The translations under genes and the position numbers were made by a program. A stretch of DNA of 64,000 nt from assembly GCA_021292165.1 (NCBI GenBank), contig CM037880.1, positions 181,433,085 to 181,497,084 on the forward strand, read 5' to 3'. The DNA is from Shinisaurus crocodilurus. Its lineage: Eukaryota; Chordata; Lepidosauria; Squamata; Shinisauridae. The notes under the pieces were generated by a model. That model was not told where the DNA came from. It did not search any database and saw nothing but the letters and a program-made list of their open reading frames with translations. Below, piece by piece: positions 45,505 to 55,700 of this stretch (the first letter of the stretch is position 1; each line of letters starts with the position of its first letter).

Positions 45505-45535
<31 letters not shown>
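45185..45535 (+). mobile_element. L2-type LINE 3' end
   Basis: Reads RRRAFSVAAPNLWNSLPSDL and ALKTWLFRWEYGVG (45199-45387), followed by a 3' region and (AAAT)n at 45500-45532. 5'-truncated. Confidence 0.75.
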
Positions 45536-45536
<1 letters not shown>

Positions 45537-46210
45537 CAATTAAACAGGACAGTCCCTGGCTGCAGGCTTACAATCTCAAAAAACATGACACGCAAAGAAA
45601 AAGGAATGGGGAGGGAAGAGGGAAAAAAATAATTCTTTCAACAGGGCTGGTGGAATGCCACCGCTTCCCCCCTCATTTCCTGCTCTACAGCCTGCTGGAA
45701 TGGCTGCTGGTGCCAACAGTTGAGGGAGGAAGACTGCATGTGGTCCACAGGCCACATGTTGCCCACCCCTGTCTACATAAATGAAAGCATGTCTGCCCCC
45801 TTGACCCTTTCTTATCGTCCTTCCTTCTGGGCAACCCTACATGAGCAGAGATCCAAATGCATATGAGTGCAGCAGACAGAGGTGTGTCAGATAGTCAGCG
45901 ATAGCCATGACAGGGCTTGCGACGACATGGCCCTTTACCAGGGATGGGGACTCGGACTCGGGGACTCGACTCATGAGTCCGACTGAGTCCCCCCTCTGAC
46001 TCGAGTCCCACTCGAGTCCCAATAATTTATGTGGGACTCGGGACTCGACTCGGGACTCGAGCCCAAGGACTCCTCCGCCTCCGCCCTCGCCTCCGCTCTC
46101 GCCTCCGCTGCCCTCACCACCTCCTCCTCCTCCTCCTCCTCCGCCGCCGCCGCCGCCGCCGCCCTCACCTCCTCCTCCTCCTCCTCCTCCTCCTCCTCCG
46201 CCGCCGCCGC

Positions 46211-46451
46211 CGTCCTCGTCGCCATCGCCGTAGCACACAGCACGCCGCGTCACGCCGCCAGCGGCGTCGCTCTGTTTTTGGCGGGGTTGCTGTGTTTCAA
46301 AAACAGAGCACCGTCGCTAGCGGCGTGACGCGGCATGTCACGTCACGCCGCCAGCGCCGTCGCTCTGTTTTTGAAACACAGCAACCCCGCCAAAAACAGA
46401 GCGACGGCGCTGGCGGCGTGCTGTGTGCTACGGCGATGGCGACGAGGACGG
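46211..46451. repeat. 240-bp palindrome inside the foldback element
   Basis: GTCCTCGTCGCCATCGCCGT at the left is the inverse of ACGGCGATGGCGACGAGGAC at the right. The arms continue through AGCACACAGCACGCC and GCTCTGTTTTTGGCGGGG against CCCCGCCAAAAACAGAGC. Smaller hairpins lie within. Confidence 0.85.
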
Positions 46452-46838
46452 CGGCGTGCTGTGTACTACGGCGTGCTGTGTGCTACGGCGACGAGGACGG
46501 CGGCGGCGGCGGCGGCGGAGGAGGAGGAGGCGGAGGAGGAGGTGAGGGCGGCGGCGGCGGCGGCGGCGGCAGCAGAAGCGAGGGCGGCGGCGAGGGCAGC
46601 GGTGGCGGCGGAGGTGGAGGAGGAGGAGGAGGTGAGGGCGGCGGCGGCGGCAACAGAAGCGAGGGCGGCGGCGAGGGCGGCGGCGGAGGTGGAGGTGAGG
46701 GCGGCGGAGGTGGAGGCGAGGGCGGCGGAGGCGAGGGCGGCGGCGGCGGTGGCAGAGGCGAGGGCGGCGGCAGCGGTGAGGGCGGCGGCGGTGGCGAGGT
46801 GAGGGCGGCGGAGGTGGAGGTGAGGGCGGCAGCGGCAG

Positions 46839-46928
46839 CGGCCCACGGAGAGAGCAGGAGGGTCTCCGCGGGAGGAAGGGCAGCTCTTCTTCCTCTCGCG
46901 GAGACCCTCCTGCTCCCTCCATGGGCCG
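46839..46928. repeat. 90-bp palindrome inside the foldback element
   Basis: CGGCCCACGGAGAGAGCAGG and AGGGTCTCCGCGGGAGGA pair with TCCTCTCGCGGAGACCCT and CCTGCTCCCTCCATGGGCCG, leaving a short loop. Confidence 0.8.
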
Positions 46929-47221
46929 CCGCTTTGGGAGGGACTCGGGACTCGACTCGAGTCACCATTTTGGACCTCAGACTCTAGACTCGACTCTAGA
47001 CTCGGGTCCAAAGACTCGGGACTCGACTCGGGACTCGGGACCAAGGACTCTTCAACATCCCTGCCCTTTACACTTTAGGACCAGACGCATAAACCCTTCT
47101 CAGGCTAAGCATCAACACTTAAAAACCTGAGGGGAGAGTCAAATGAAACATTTCCCCTACTAATGAGGGAAAAGATTAATACTGGTTACTAAGGATCTAT
47201 TTTCAAATTTATGATACTGAG

Positions 47222-47702
47222 GGTACAAAGGTGTGTGTGTGTGTGTGAGTGTAGATTTGAAAGTAATGCAGGTTAATAACACCAAGATGACACATAGGAT
47301 TTGGGTAGCAAACAAATAAAAATAAGTTTATTTTAATTCTCAAAATCTTAGTTCCAGAAAATAACTTAAAACCTGCCTACCCCAAACACTTTATAATTAA
47401 CCTAACTTAAGTCCCTACAATTCTAAATACTTTCACTCCTCATACAATCACTGATTCCTCTTAAAACTCCTGACAAGACAGGAATAATCCAACTAACCTA
47501 ACTCCCAACTCTCCCCACACTCTAATCAACTCTCCCCTTCTTAACTCGACTAACTCTGACATCACTCAAACACTCCTTATATACTCCTCCCCCACCCTTT
47601 CTAAGACATCACAAACCACACCCATTCAGTTCAGCATTCTAGACACACTAAACATACTAATGCAGACATACACCAGGGAACTGAATTGTGGGGTTACGCC
47701 AC
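47222..47702 (-). mobile_element. probable solo LTR
   Basis: On the minus strand the segment begins TGTGGCGTAACCCCACA. It has a TATA box (GTATATAAGG near 47570) and, about 245 bp later, a polyadenylation signal in AAAATAAACTTATT (near 47330), then a U5-like part that runs into a (GT)n/(CA)n tract and ends near 47222. The order promoter, poly(A) signal and U5 within about 480 bp is that of an LTR. No primer-binding site, polypurine tract or internal genes are seen alongside, and no target duplication was identified. It could instead be a gene terminal exon on the minus strand. Confidence 0.45.
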
Positions 47703-48134
47703 AGGGCTGTCCAAGGATGAAGAGAAAAGCAAAGGAAACTAAATCCCGCCCTTTGTCCCTATCTTGATCACCTGCATGGCTATACCACAGGTTATCTCAC
47801 CAGGACCAGACATGCACCACCCTGATGAATGCACACAACACCCACTTGTGTGTCCAGTTAGGGATTTGCATGCAGAAACTGGCTTCCATGCTTGTTTGCC
47901 CATAGCTGAGGTGAGATTATGATTTACTTCAAAGGTTTACTGTTGAACCTTTCTGTTACACTATTTGTATTAATGTGTTCACATGTAATAGAAAGCAGAA
48001 GGCATTTAGGATTGAAATAGGCAGGCATTCTGGCCAATGTAAGGCTTACATTCATGTTACAAAGTGATTTAGGTAAAAGAAAGAAAAAAGGAGAAGAAAT
48101 ATTTAATTCTCATGTGTGAAAACACCCTAAGTCT
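47703..48134. other. no recognised feature
   Basis: Unique-looking sequence between the LTR candidate and the next repeat. Confidence 0.4.
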
Positions 48135-48545
48135 AGGGATTTCTTATTTTTCCGACCATGACTTTGTTTCAGTCCAGTCCTTTGGCAGTTTATCTTTTTT
48201 AAAAAGCCAGCACAAAAATCCAAATGCATTTTGTTGCACAGTTCTTCTAATATAAGTGGTTTTGTGAGCACTTTTTCCAATGTACAGATTTTTGTGCATA
48301 CTTTTTGCTAATGTACAAATGTTTGCAAGCTATTTCCCCTACTACAATGTATTTCTGTGCATCATTTTACCTATTGTGCAAAATTTTGTGTGCACTTTCT
48401 CCCAATGTGCATATTTTTGTTGCATTTTCTTGACTGGACAACTGTATCGCAAAATTTGTAAAAGTGTGAATGTCGGTGAATGCAACTGGGTTCCGATTGA
48501 TTTGCTTATTAATTCAGGAGGTGCAAATTCAGATGAAACAAGTTT
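48135..48545 (+). repeat. TAGGGAT-family repeat with clear 30-33-bp periodic core
   Basis: Starts CTAGGGATTTCTTATTTT. From 48236 to 48430 six units recur in the form GCACTTTTTCCAATGTACA followed by GATTTTTGTGCA, with drift. It then continues GTGAATGTCGGTGAATGC. It resembles 29872-29965 and 38905-39030. Confidence 0.55.
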
Positions 48546-49130
48546 CTCACCTATGCTTACCAAAGACAAGGTGGTATACACAACAGTGAAGGAGGCTGTT
48601 GCCATAGCGGAAGAAAGGCAAATCCGTATTGTATTATTTACAAACAGCTTTCCCTCTTCCAAAGTTTCTTACAGCACCTACTGCCAAAAAGGTTTGGCCT
48701 AAAGCATTTATGTTTTATTTAATATCAGAAAAGCATTTTCTGGAGTGCATATAGTAGTTCATGCTGTGTGTTTGGGTGGTAATTCCAGGTCAGGTACTTA
48801 AATGTGGTCCAAGCATAATACAGCCTGTTCATCTCAATGGTGGCCGTTTGTAGGCGGCTTATGACAGAAACAGCTATTTTCTCCAAACAAAAATACATTT
48901 GTGTTCAAATTCAAGGTTGACGTGGCCTAAATTGAAGACATTTGGCTGAATTTATGAGCATGCTGCAGTGCAAAATAGACTAGGGGGGGGAAATGAACAG
49001 AAGAATATTTTGGTTTATGAAATAGTACTTAAGTTGGTCATGCTATTACCCAATCAAATGTCCATGGAATCAATAGAAGAAAATTATATAGACTTCCAAG
49101 GATTTCTACTAGCACTGCTTTGTTCATAGA

Positions 49131-49134
<4 letters not shown>

Positions 49135-49171
<37 letters not shown>
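49135..49171. repeat. (CA)n microsatellite
   Basis: Pure CA run of about 18 units. Confidence 0.95.
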
Positions 49172-49173
<2 letters not shown>

Positions 49174-49471
49174 GTGTTTCATGCCTCCCCTCCTTCACAT
49201 GGTGGAAAGTTCAGGGTTACCATTACAAGACTAGTTTCTTTTGGAGGAGAGGGCACACTAGAGACTTGTTGTAACTCTGTAATCATTTTTTTATTCACAA
49301 ATATATAAACTGATCAGGTATTCTGAGAATTCATTACAGTAGTTTCAGTTTCACAACAATGTTCTCTCCTTGGAATTTGGTTTTTCTTTCTGGGAATCTG
49401 CTTAGCAACTTGGCAAGGCAATGCCAAAATCACCGTTTGCAGCTTTCCTCCCTATGCACACTATTTTCTAG

Positions 49472-49790
49472 GGATGGGAAAGCAAGAGATTTTTGAGCTT
49501 GCTTAAATTCTCTGGAAATCACTTTGAAGCTTGTTTCGGCTCGCTTCCATTTTAAGTTTTGACCAGGAAAAGTGCACATTTCGAACGGGTAAAGAGCACA
49601 CTTCTCTGCATATTTTTCAAAAGTGCACACTCCCCCCCCCCCACTGAATTTCCTAAAGTTTCTCCAAAAGAAGAACAAGAAGAAGAAGAAGAAAAAGTGC
49701 TCCTGCTCATATTTGCATTTGTGATTGTGAACGGGACATGCTCACATGATTTGTGAACAGAAACAAAACTTTTGTGCATCCCTATGAGAG
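49472..49790 (+). repeat. TAGGGAT-family repeat
   Basis: Ends TAGGGATGGG and, inverted, TAGGGATGCACAAAAG, with AAAAGTGCACA-type units inside, a C run at 49630-49642 and an AAGAAGAAG tract. No target duplication found. Confidence 0.5.
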
Positions 49791-50219
49791 TCCACTGACC
49801 ACATGGATGTAATAAGAGGTACATTTCAAAATAGCTGATCAGTGAATAAAGATGAGATTATCTGCTGCATAGGACTGCCTCACCATGTGTACACAGAGGT
49901 ATACTGCATCAGTATGGAAGTATTAGTTAGCATAGTTGCATTGGCAACCAGAAACATCACTCAATGTGCATAACAGCACAATAGGCGTGTCAAATGGGCA
50001 GGGTGAAAATATTCATTATTTATTTATTTATTTGGGGACATTTCTAGCATGTCTTTCTTCAAACAGAACGGCAGGCGGCTGACAAATAAGAAAAATTAAA
50101 ACAATGTTATAATATAAAAATAGAAATACAAAGGAAAGCAACATGACTCAGAGCAGCACCACCAAGTCCATAAAAACAATTTTTAGCAGATTTAAAACAA
50201 TTTCCAGTGGGATATAAAA

Positions 50220-50338
50220 GGGTGCAATCCTATGCATGTTTAGGCAGAAAAAAGTCCTACAACTCCCAGCATTTCTCAGCCAGTCATGCTGAGAGTTGTA
50301 GGACTTTTTTCTGCCTAACCATGCATAGGATTGCACCC
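50220..50338. mobile_element. snap-back MITE, GCAATCCTATG ends with GTCCTACAACTCCC centre
   Basis: GGGTGCAATCCTATGCATG is the exact inverse of CATGCATAGGATTGCACCC. The arms continue as TTTAGGCAGAAAAAAGTCCT/AGGACTTTTTTCTGCCTAA. About 50 of 60 bases per arm pair. TAA follows the right end. Sister of 26781-26899. Confidence 0.85.
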
Positions 50339-50617
50339 TAAAGTTCCAAAAGCCTTCCTAAAAAAGAAGTTTTTCACAGCGTGGTGAAAAGCCATTAGTG
50401 CAGGAGCAAGAGTGGTTTCCCATGGGAGGGAGTTCTGGAGCCTGAGTGCAACTACTGAGAAGGTCCTCTCCCTGCTTAAACATACTTCTGGGGATGCTGG
50501 ATATACAAGAGGGCCTTTGCTGAACAGTTTAATGAATGTGTTGGGTTGTAGTGGAGAAGGCAGTGCTTCAGATATCCTGATTCCAAACGATAAAGAGCTT
50601 TAAAAGTGTTATCAGTA

Positions 50618-50787
50618 CATATGCCTATGGACACCAGTTGCTGGGGGAACATGAGTAGGAGGGTGCTGTTGTGCTCATGTTGTGCTTGAGGGATCCCGCG
50701 GGCAGCTGGATGGCCACTGTGTGAACAGAATGCTGGACTAGAGGGACTCTTGGTCTGATCCAGCAGGGCTCTTATTATGTTCTTATG
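50618..50787 (-). repeat. dispersed repeat, CATCAGACCAAGGGTCC family
   Basis: The minus strand holds the family landmarks (CTGGATCAGACCAAGAGTCC, CATTCTGTTCACACAGTGGC, CAACTGGTGTCCATAGGCAT). It interrupts the L2 around it. Confidence 0.75.
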
Positions 50788-51277
50788 TAGTTTGAATTGG
50801 GGCTGGAAACAAATTGGAAGGCAGCACAGTTATTTTAGGGAGCCACATGCTCCCAATAGGCAACCCCACTTAACAACCTGCCCACTGCATTCTGGACCAA
50901 TGGCAGTTTCCGGGCTCTTCTCAAAGACAACTCTGTGGAATTGCAGAACTCCAGATACGATGTAACTAAGCCATATGTTACCACAGTCAGAGCTGCAGTC
51001 TCCAAGAACAGAGTATGTAGCAGAAAGCTGTCAGAAAAGAACAGGAGAGTGGATAGCTAAGCAAACCTAGACAATTTGAGGGGTAACTCAGCTTGCTAAG
51101 GAAACGTAGATGCAGTAGCATAAGCAAATTGCTTTGTGTAAAATCACAACTATGAACAGCTATAGTTCTGCGAATGTGGGTGGGCACGTAATTTCACATT
51201 CAGAAGCAGTGTATAGTTTTTGTATGCAAATGCATCAGATATAGGCTGATTTTTAAATTCCACATACTTTTAATAGG

Positions 51278-51302
51278 TGTGTGTGTGTGTGTGTGTGTGT
51301 GT
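51278..51302. repeat. (GT)n microsatellite
   Basis: Pure GT run. Confidence 0.95.
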
Positions 51303-51832
51303 TGGGGGAGGGAAGGGTCTTTAAAGAAGGATAATGCAAAGTAATAGTCAGATGTCCTCTTTCTCCATTATTATTTTTTTAAAAATGAAAAAATCTGTTT
51401 CAAAGTACTATCTGTTTATTTTACGAAACTGATGGTTTATTTAAAGAAATCTCCATGAAGGCACAATACATTCACCTTGTCGAGTTTAATAGAGGCAGAG
51501 TATGATTAGAGTGTGTTTTAATGCTGGCCGTAGATGCAATGCCAGAAACCGAGCCTCTGAACATTTCCAATGTTGATAGACCCAGCTTGCAAAACCTTGT
51601 CAAATAAATCAAACCGTTCTGGGGGCAAACCCATGTTGATTTAAAACCACGAAATGGGTCAGTGGGTGTGGTTATTCACATGGTTGAGTGGTGAAGGTAT
51701 AGATTAAAATACATTTTGCCACACTGGTTTTCAGAGGATTGTTTTGGCCAAGTGTCCTCATCACATGAGCCAAAACTCTGGTCAGTATTTTCACAACAGA
51801 GCCAGGAAAAACAAGAGAGGCTTAGCCTGTGA

Positions 51833-51871
51833 AAAGAAAGAAAAAGAAAGAAAGAAAGAAAGAAAGAAAGA
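51833..51871. repeat. (AAAG)n microsatellite
   Basis: Eight to nine tetranucleotide units; the serine/phenylalanine-rich frame on the other strand is an artefact. Confidence 0.95.
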
Positions 51872-52477
51872 GAAATGAAGATGTAGTGAAGGAAAAACAG
51901 TAGTCTCTCTGCCACTGCTTTACTCAATCCATATGTGGGCTTAAACACAGGAAATACCCACCAGTCACCGCAATCAAGCCAGAGGCCTGAGCATCAGAAA
52001 GTGCCTTGTGGAACTAATTGGACTCTATTAAGATTGTCACTGACATGGGAAAGCCTTCTGAAATTTTAAATCATAACATTCAGACTTTGAGGAGGCAGAA
52101 GAGAGGATAGCACTCCTAGAGTTGATGTGCTAATGGAAATAGAAAAGTGATGCGCAGGCAGAAAGCCTTTGCAGCCTAGGATCGTCAACATGTTTACTCA
52201 GAAGTACGCACCCTTGAGCCCAACTGAACTTACTGTAGGAGGACATATTTAGCAAATGCGTTCACTTCGAGCAATATCAAGCAATGTTGTACTTAAACAA
52301 AAATACATAAATATTCATATCCATTCTGTTAACATATTTTCTGCAGAGGCAGAGGCTTTTCACTTAGACTGAGATGTGGCACAACATCACAGTAGAAGTC
52401 TAGAAACCCTTGTCAATTTAAAATGGCAATCAACAATGTTCAATACACTTTTATGTGTGTAGATTATGTATATATGG

Positions 52478-52506
<29 letters not shown>
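52478..52506. repeat. (AT)n microsatellite
   Basis: Pure AT run inside otherwise unique sequence (51000-53066 shows no other repeat except a MITE-like scrap near 52190-52250). Confidence 0.95.
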
Positions 52507-52510
<4 letters not shown>

Positions 52511-53066
52511 AAAATGTACAGGTGGAAGAATGGAATATAGATCTGACTTTTTCCCATTCACATTATAAACCTATTTTTAAAAAATGACCTAAAGTCTGCT
52601 ACTTAAACTTTCTTTGGGGGAAATGTGCATTTCAGCATTTCCATTCCAAATAATCCCTTGTTACCGGTAAATTACACAAATAGCACCTTGGTTTGCAGTT
52701 TAGTGGTTGGTTTGCTTTATTCCATTATGTTATTGCTGTTTGGATCTGTATTGCAGGAATGCTTGATTGGATTTGACAGCTGCTATGGCTTTATAATTGC
52801 CAATAAATTTCAGTCGTTGGGTGAATTCTCTGCTTTCTAGGATCCTGTGATCTAAAATGTTTTATCCAGTTTGTCTTCTTTTCTATCAGGGAACACATTA
52901 GTGTGTGTTCAGTTTTATCGATATAAGGCTTTAATGCTATTTCCTGATGGAAATGATTGAGTGGGGGGAGTATTGGGGTGCTCAGTCAGTGTACCTGACA
53001 TCAACATCTACTTGCTTTCCTTTTTAACATGTATTGGCTTTTACTTTGACATGTGATGTATTCTGG

Positions 53067-53290
53067 AGGTGGGCAGACTTCAGGCTTGTAGGATCAACTT
53101 TGTGTTTTTTTACTAGGATACTGAGATCCACCAACTGAAGCCTGGTACAAAAGATAGACACCTAGAATGAAAGAATTCTGATCCCAGGAATTTGTTTTGA
53201 GTACCAGAACTGAATACCGCTTGCAGTCCTTCCACAGAAAAATCCACTCCTGGTTACCCCAAGCTTTCTTGATTTCAGCAGTATAATTTA
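53067..53290 (+). repeat. dispersed repeat, GTGGGCAGACTTCAGG-type family
   Basis: GGTGGGCAGACTTCAGGC, TTTTTTTACTAGGATACTGA, GAGATCCACC, GTACCAGAACTGAATACC and CCACTCCTGGTTACCCC occur in the same order as at 24254-24497. It may extend to 53409, where AGATCCAGCTTTTGCCCA looks like an inverse end. Confidence 0.5.
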
Positions 53291-53674
53291 GGATAGGAAG
53301 TCATATTATAATATTTGGGAGTCAATAATTGGGAGTCAGCAATCCTTGCTAATCTACTGCAAATCACCCAGAATCTACCAGTAGATCCAGCTTTTGCCCA
53401 ATCCTGATTATAATATGTGTATTGGTGCAATGGAACAGGAAAACCAGGGTATTTAATGAAAACTACAAGTTCATTTATGTTCATTTTTTCTCTGGCATCT
53501 TTGTGCAAGCCAGTACAGGGTATGTATGTCCCCGTTTTGTGAACAGTGATTAAGGAAAGGAGAAGCTTGCACCTTACCTTGGCCAGGTGTTGACCAAGAT
53601 AGGTGAAAAGGCTTTAATCCTATGTCAGCATAAAAAACAAGTATTCAGGTTGATAGTATTTTTCAGTAGTAACC

Positions 53675-53992
53675 TTGTATAGGTCCGTGGTTCAGGGCCT
53701 TTTGCATTCTGGCCCATCTGATGATGCTATGGAACTCTCAGAGGCCTGCTGTGACAAGTTTGCAAAGCACTCTAAGGATAAAATTGGTCCCATCTACTGT
53801 GACGTGGATGTGACAATTGAATCAAATGAAAGTGCCCAGAGCTCCATCTCGTCATGTGTTGTTGGATGACTTTCTGAGATGTGATCAAGTGGTTTGGATA
53901 AGTGCAGCCCACTTCATATCTTCTTGATACCTACCCTTCTTGGCTCATGACATCAAGGAGGAAGGGACTGACTGGCTAGGTCCGGGAACTAA
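53675..53992 (+). pseudogene. L2 polyprotein fragment upstream of the RT domain
   Basis: Reads EACCDKFAKHSKDKIGPI followed by CDVDVTIESNESAQ, the linker between the endonuclease and RT of lizard L2 elements by recollection. The next part in another frame gives PSWLMTSKEGLTDWLG. Both ends are truncated; at least one frameshift. Confidence 0.55.
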
Positions 53993-53998
53993 TAAACT

Positions 53999-54363
53999 AG
54001 GGTGGCCATATTTTCTACTTTACAGAGGACAGTCCTCTATTTGAAGGGGTGCTCTATTTAAGGGCTGTCCAGTTCAAATATAAAGAACCCTAAGAAGGGA
54101 GAGCTGGGGCCTTGAAATTGCTCCTCAACAGTTGTTAGCTCTTGGATAGATTGAGCAGGCACACTGGTCACCTACTCACAGTCTTCTCAACTATGGTGAG
54201 ATGCATTGTATTTCTATTTAAATTATAGACTTTATTTCCAAATTTGCATGTGTATATATGCATATGTGTATATATAATCAGCATACACAATTTTAATGAA
54301 AATCCATGTCCTCTTTTGTAGTGATGGATTTCCTCTTTTTGGGTGATGCACGTGGCCACTCTA
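53999..54363 (+). repeat. dispersed repeat, GTGGCCACCC family, most complete copy
   Basis: Left end AGGGTGGCCATATTTTCTAC and inverted right end AGAGTGGCCACG form the termini. Landmarks are TTTACAGAGGACAGTCCTCT (a hairpin), TATTTCTATTTAAATTATAG, and TCCTCTTTTGTAGTGATGG then TTTCCTCTTTTTGGGTGATG. About 365 bp. No target duplication found. Confidence 0.65.
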
Positions 54364-54954
54364 TACTAAATTCATCCTTGAGAGGCGATGCAGTTCCATC
54401 TAGTTTAAAAGAAGAGGCAGTGGTTGAAACATATTCTGGACATGGAAGATCTTAATAATTATTGGCTGGCTACTAATATTCTCCTCCTCGGCAAAATGCT
54501 TACTATACAACTCCAGGGTCCAGGCACTCTAGGATGAGGCTGTTTGGTTGCCTCCATGCTGGGAGAAAGACAGGATGTTACCGCATGATCTCTACCACAT
54601 GTGTAATGTTCATGTCTACAGAAGGAACACATGTTTTTCATTTATTTAATTAAGAGTTATGGCATTCTACAGGGAGGTTACACTTGTACCTATACCAGGG
54701 GATATTAGCAATCAGACAATGGACTAGAACTTAGAATCAAGAATGCATTGTTTTATTACAAAAACTGCAAACTGATGGATTAGTGTCAAATGAAAGATTG
54801 ATTACACAAGCAGCCTGGCACTTATTTGGTTAACTTTAAGGGGAAATAGTGAAAGGAAGAGCTGAATGCTAATTATGGAGATGGGAGGACAACTGGTGCC
54901 AGACACATGTGCAAATTTGACTTGGGTTAGGGAGGGAGGTGTCAGACTATAAAC
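54364..54954. other. no recognised feature
   Basis: Unique-looking sequence. Confidence 0.4.
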
Positions 54955-55065
54955 ACGCCTGTTGGCAGGATGGCTATCTGATTTTAATTGTTTTATTCTT
55001 TTTGTAAAGCTGCCTTGGGAATAGGATTGAAGGGTGGTATAAAATAAATAATAAATTAATAAAAT
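54955..55065 (+). mobile_element. LINE 3' tail, L2-like
   Basis: TTTTGTAAAGCTGCCTTGGG, GGGTGGTATAAAATAAATAA and an (AAT)-rich end are the usual L2-like terminus. Confidence 0.5.
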
Positions 55066-55339
55066 GTCATACAATTATCCTTTTAGTTGAAGGCTTCAAT
55101 AAACTAATCATTTTTAGGCTTGTAAAATGCAGCAGGATTATTTTGTCTTCATGTATTCTATCCCAAAGCATTTCATTGTTTGCAGTAAATATTGGGTTGG
55201 ATCTAGAGATCCCTGAGCAGAGTTCCACCCATGGAATGGGTGCTCATGTAGGGTGGTGTAGTGCTAAAGGCCAGAGAAAACCATTGTGATTTCGAGGAGA
55301 CAGTGGTGTATGACCATTCTTGTACTTGTGTTTGGGTCT

Positions 55340-55700
55340 CTATTGTGCACGTAAAGCAAGAAATAAGAGCCGACTCAGCCGAGACACAAAATGATGGTGT
55401 AAATTAGAGCCACATTTATTAATTTGAGGATCTGTGAAGGGAAGAGTGCGGGTGCTAACTAAACCAGCCATCGGACAGTATACCCATAAACGGGCGAAGC
55501 ATCCCAATCTGAGGAGTGGCGTAGTAACTCGCCACTCCTCAGTTTTACACCACTCGGTGTCAGAAGACCTCCTCCATGTCACCTCCTTTATTAGGCCGAG
55601 GGAGGAGCAACATGGTCTAATAAAGGCCTCCGCCGCTCCCCCCCCTTCAAGCCTATTGGTGACTTTAAATATCAACACCAGTTCTGACTCTCATTCCTGC
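55340..55700 (-). repeat. LTR-like or terminal-exon-like region, weak
   Basis: The minus strand carries a polyadenylation-type signal in AAATTAATAAATGTGGCTC (near 55415), downstream TTTTGTGTCTCGGCTGAG, and upstream another AATAAA in CCTAATAAAGGAGGTG (near 55586). The arrangement recalls an LTR R/U5 region, but neither termini nor a TATA box is clear. It could equally be the 3' end of a transcript. Confidence 0.3.
55509..55542. repeat. perfect 13-bp hairpin
   Basis: CTGAGGAGTGGCG pairs exactly with CGCCACTCCTCAG around an 8-base loop (55522-55529). It lies inside the LTR-like region. Confidence 0.9.

Larger units (their letters stand above)
45939..47063. mobile_element. 1,125-bp hAT-type foldback element packed with GGC/GAG triplets
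   Basis: Begins CAGGGATGGGGACTCGG and ends AAGGACTCTTCAACATCCCTG, inverse termini of CAGGGATG plus GACTC motifs. CCCTTTAC is duplicated exactly (45931-45938 and 47064-47071). Both flanks of the interior carry arrays of GACTCG/CGAGTC. The interior has (CCT)n, (GCC)n, (GGC)n and (GAG)n tracts and two large palindromes (46211-46451 and 46839-46928). Open frames up to 318 codons in several phases on both strands are glycine, alanine, arginine or serine strings produced by triplets, not proteins. Confidence 0.85.
50025..50990 (-). mobile_element. L2-type LINE 3' part, interrupted twice
   Basis: The left edge has an ATTTATTTATTTATTT tail. Text in the plus strand (GGGAGGGAGTTCTGGAGCC, CTGAGAAGGTCCTCTCCCTG) is the inverse of the usual C-terminal coding phrase. 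The block after 50788 continues it (TTGAATTGGGGCTGGAAACA, CTGCATTCTGGACCAATGGC). Interrupted by the snap-back MITE 50220-50338 and the repeat 50618-50787. Confidence 0.55.

Noticed and set aside
46031..47044. Open frames of 100-318 codons on both strands
   Set aside because: They are glycine, alanine, serine, arginine, proline or glutamate strings generated by GGC/GAG triplets in every phase, inside a bounded mobile element.
49472..49790. Target duplication for the TAGGGAT copy
   Set aside because: The flanking octamers (CTATTTTC and TGAGAGTC) do not match, so only the ends are claimed.
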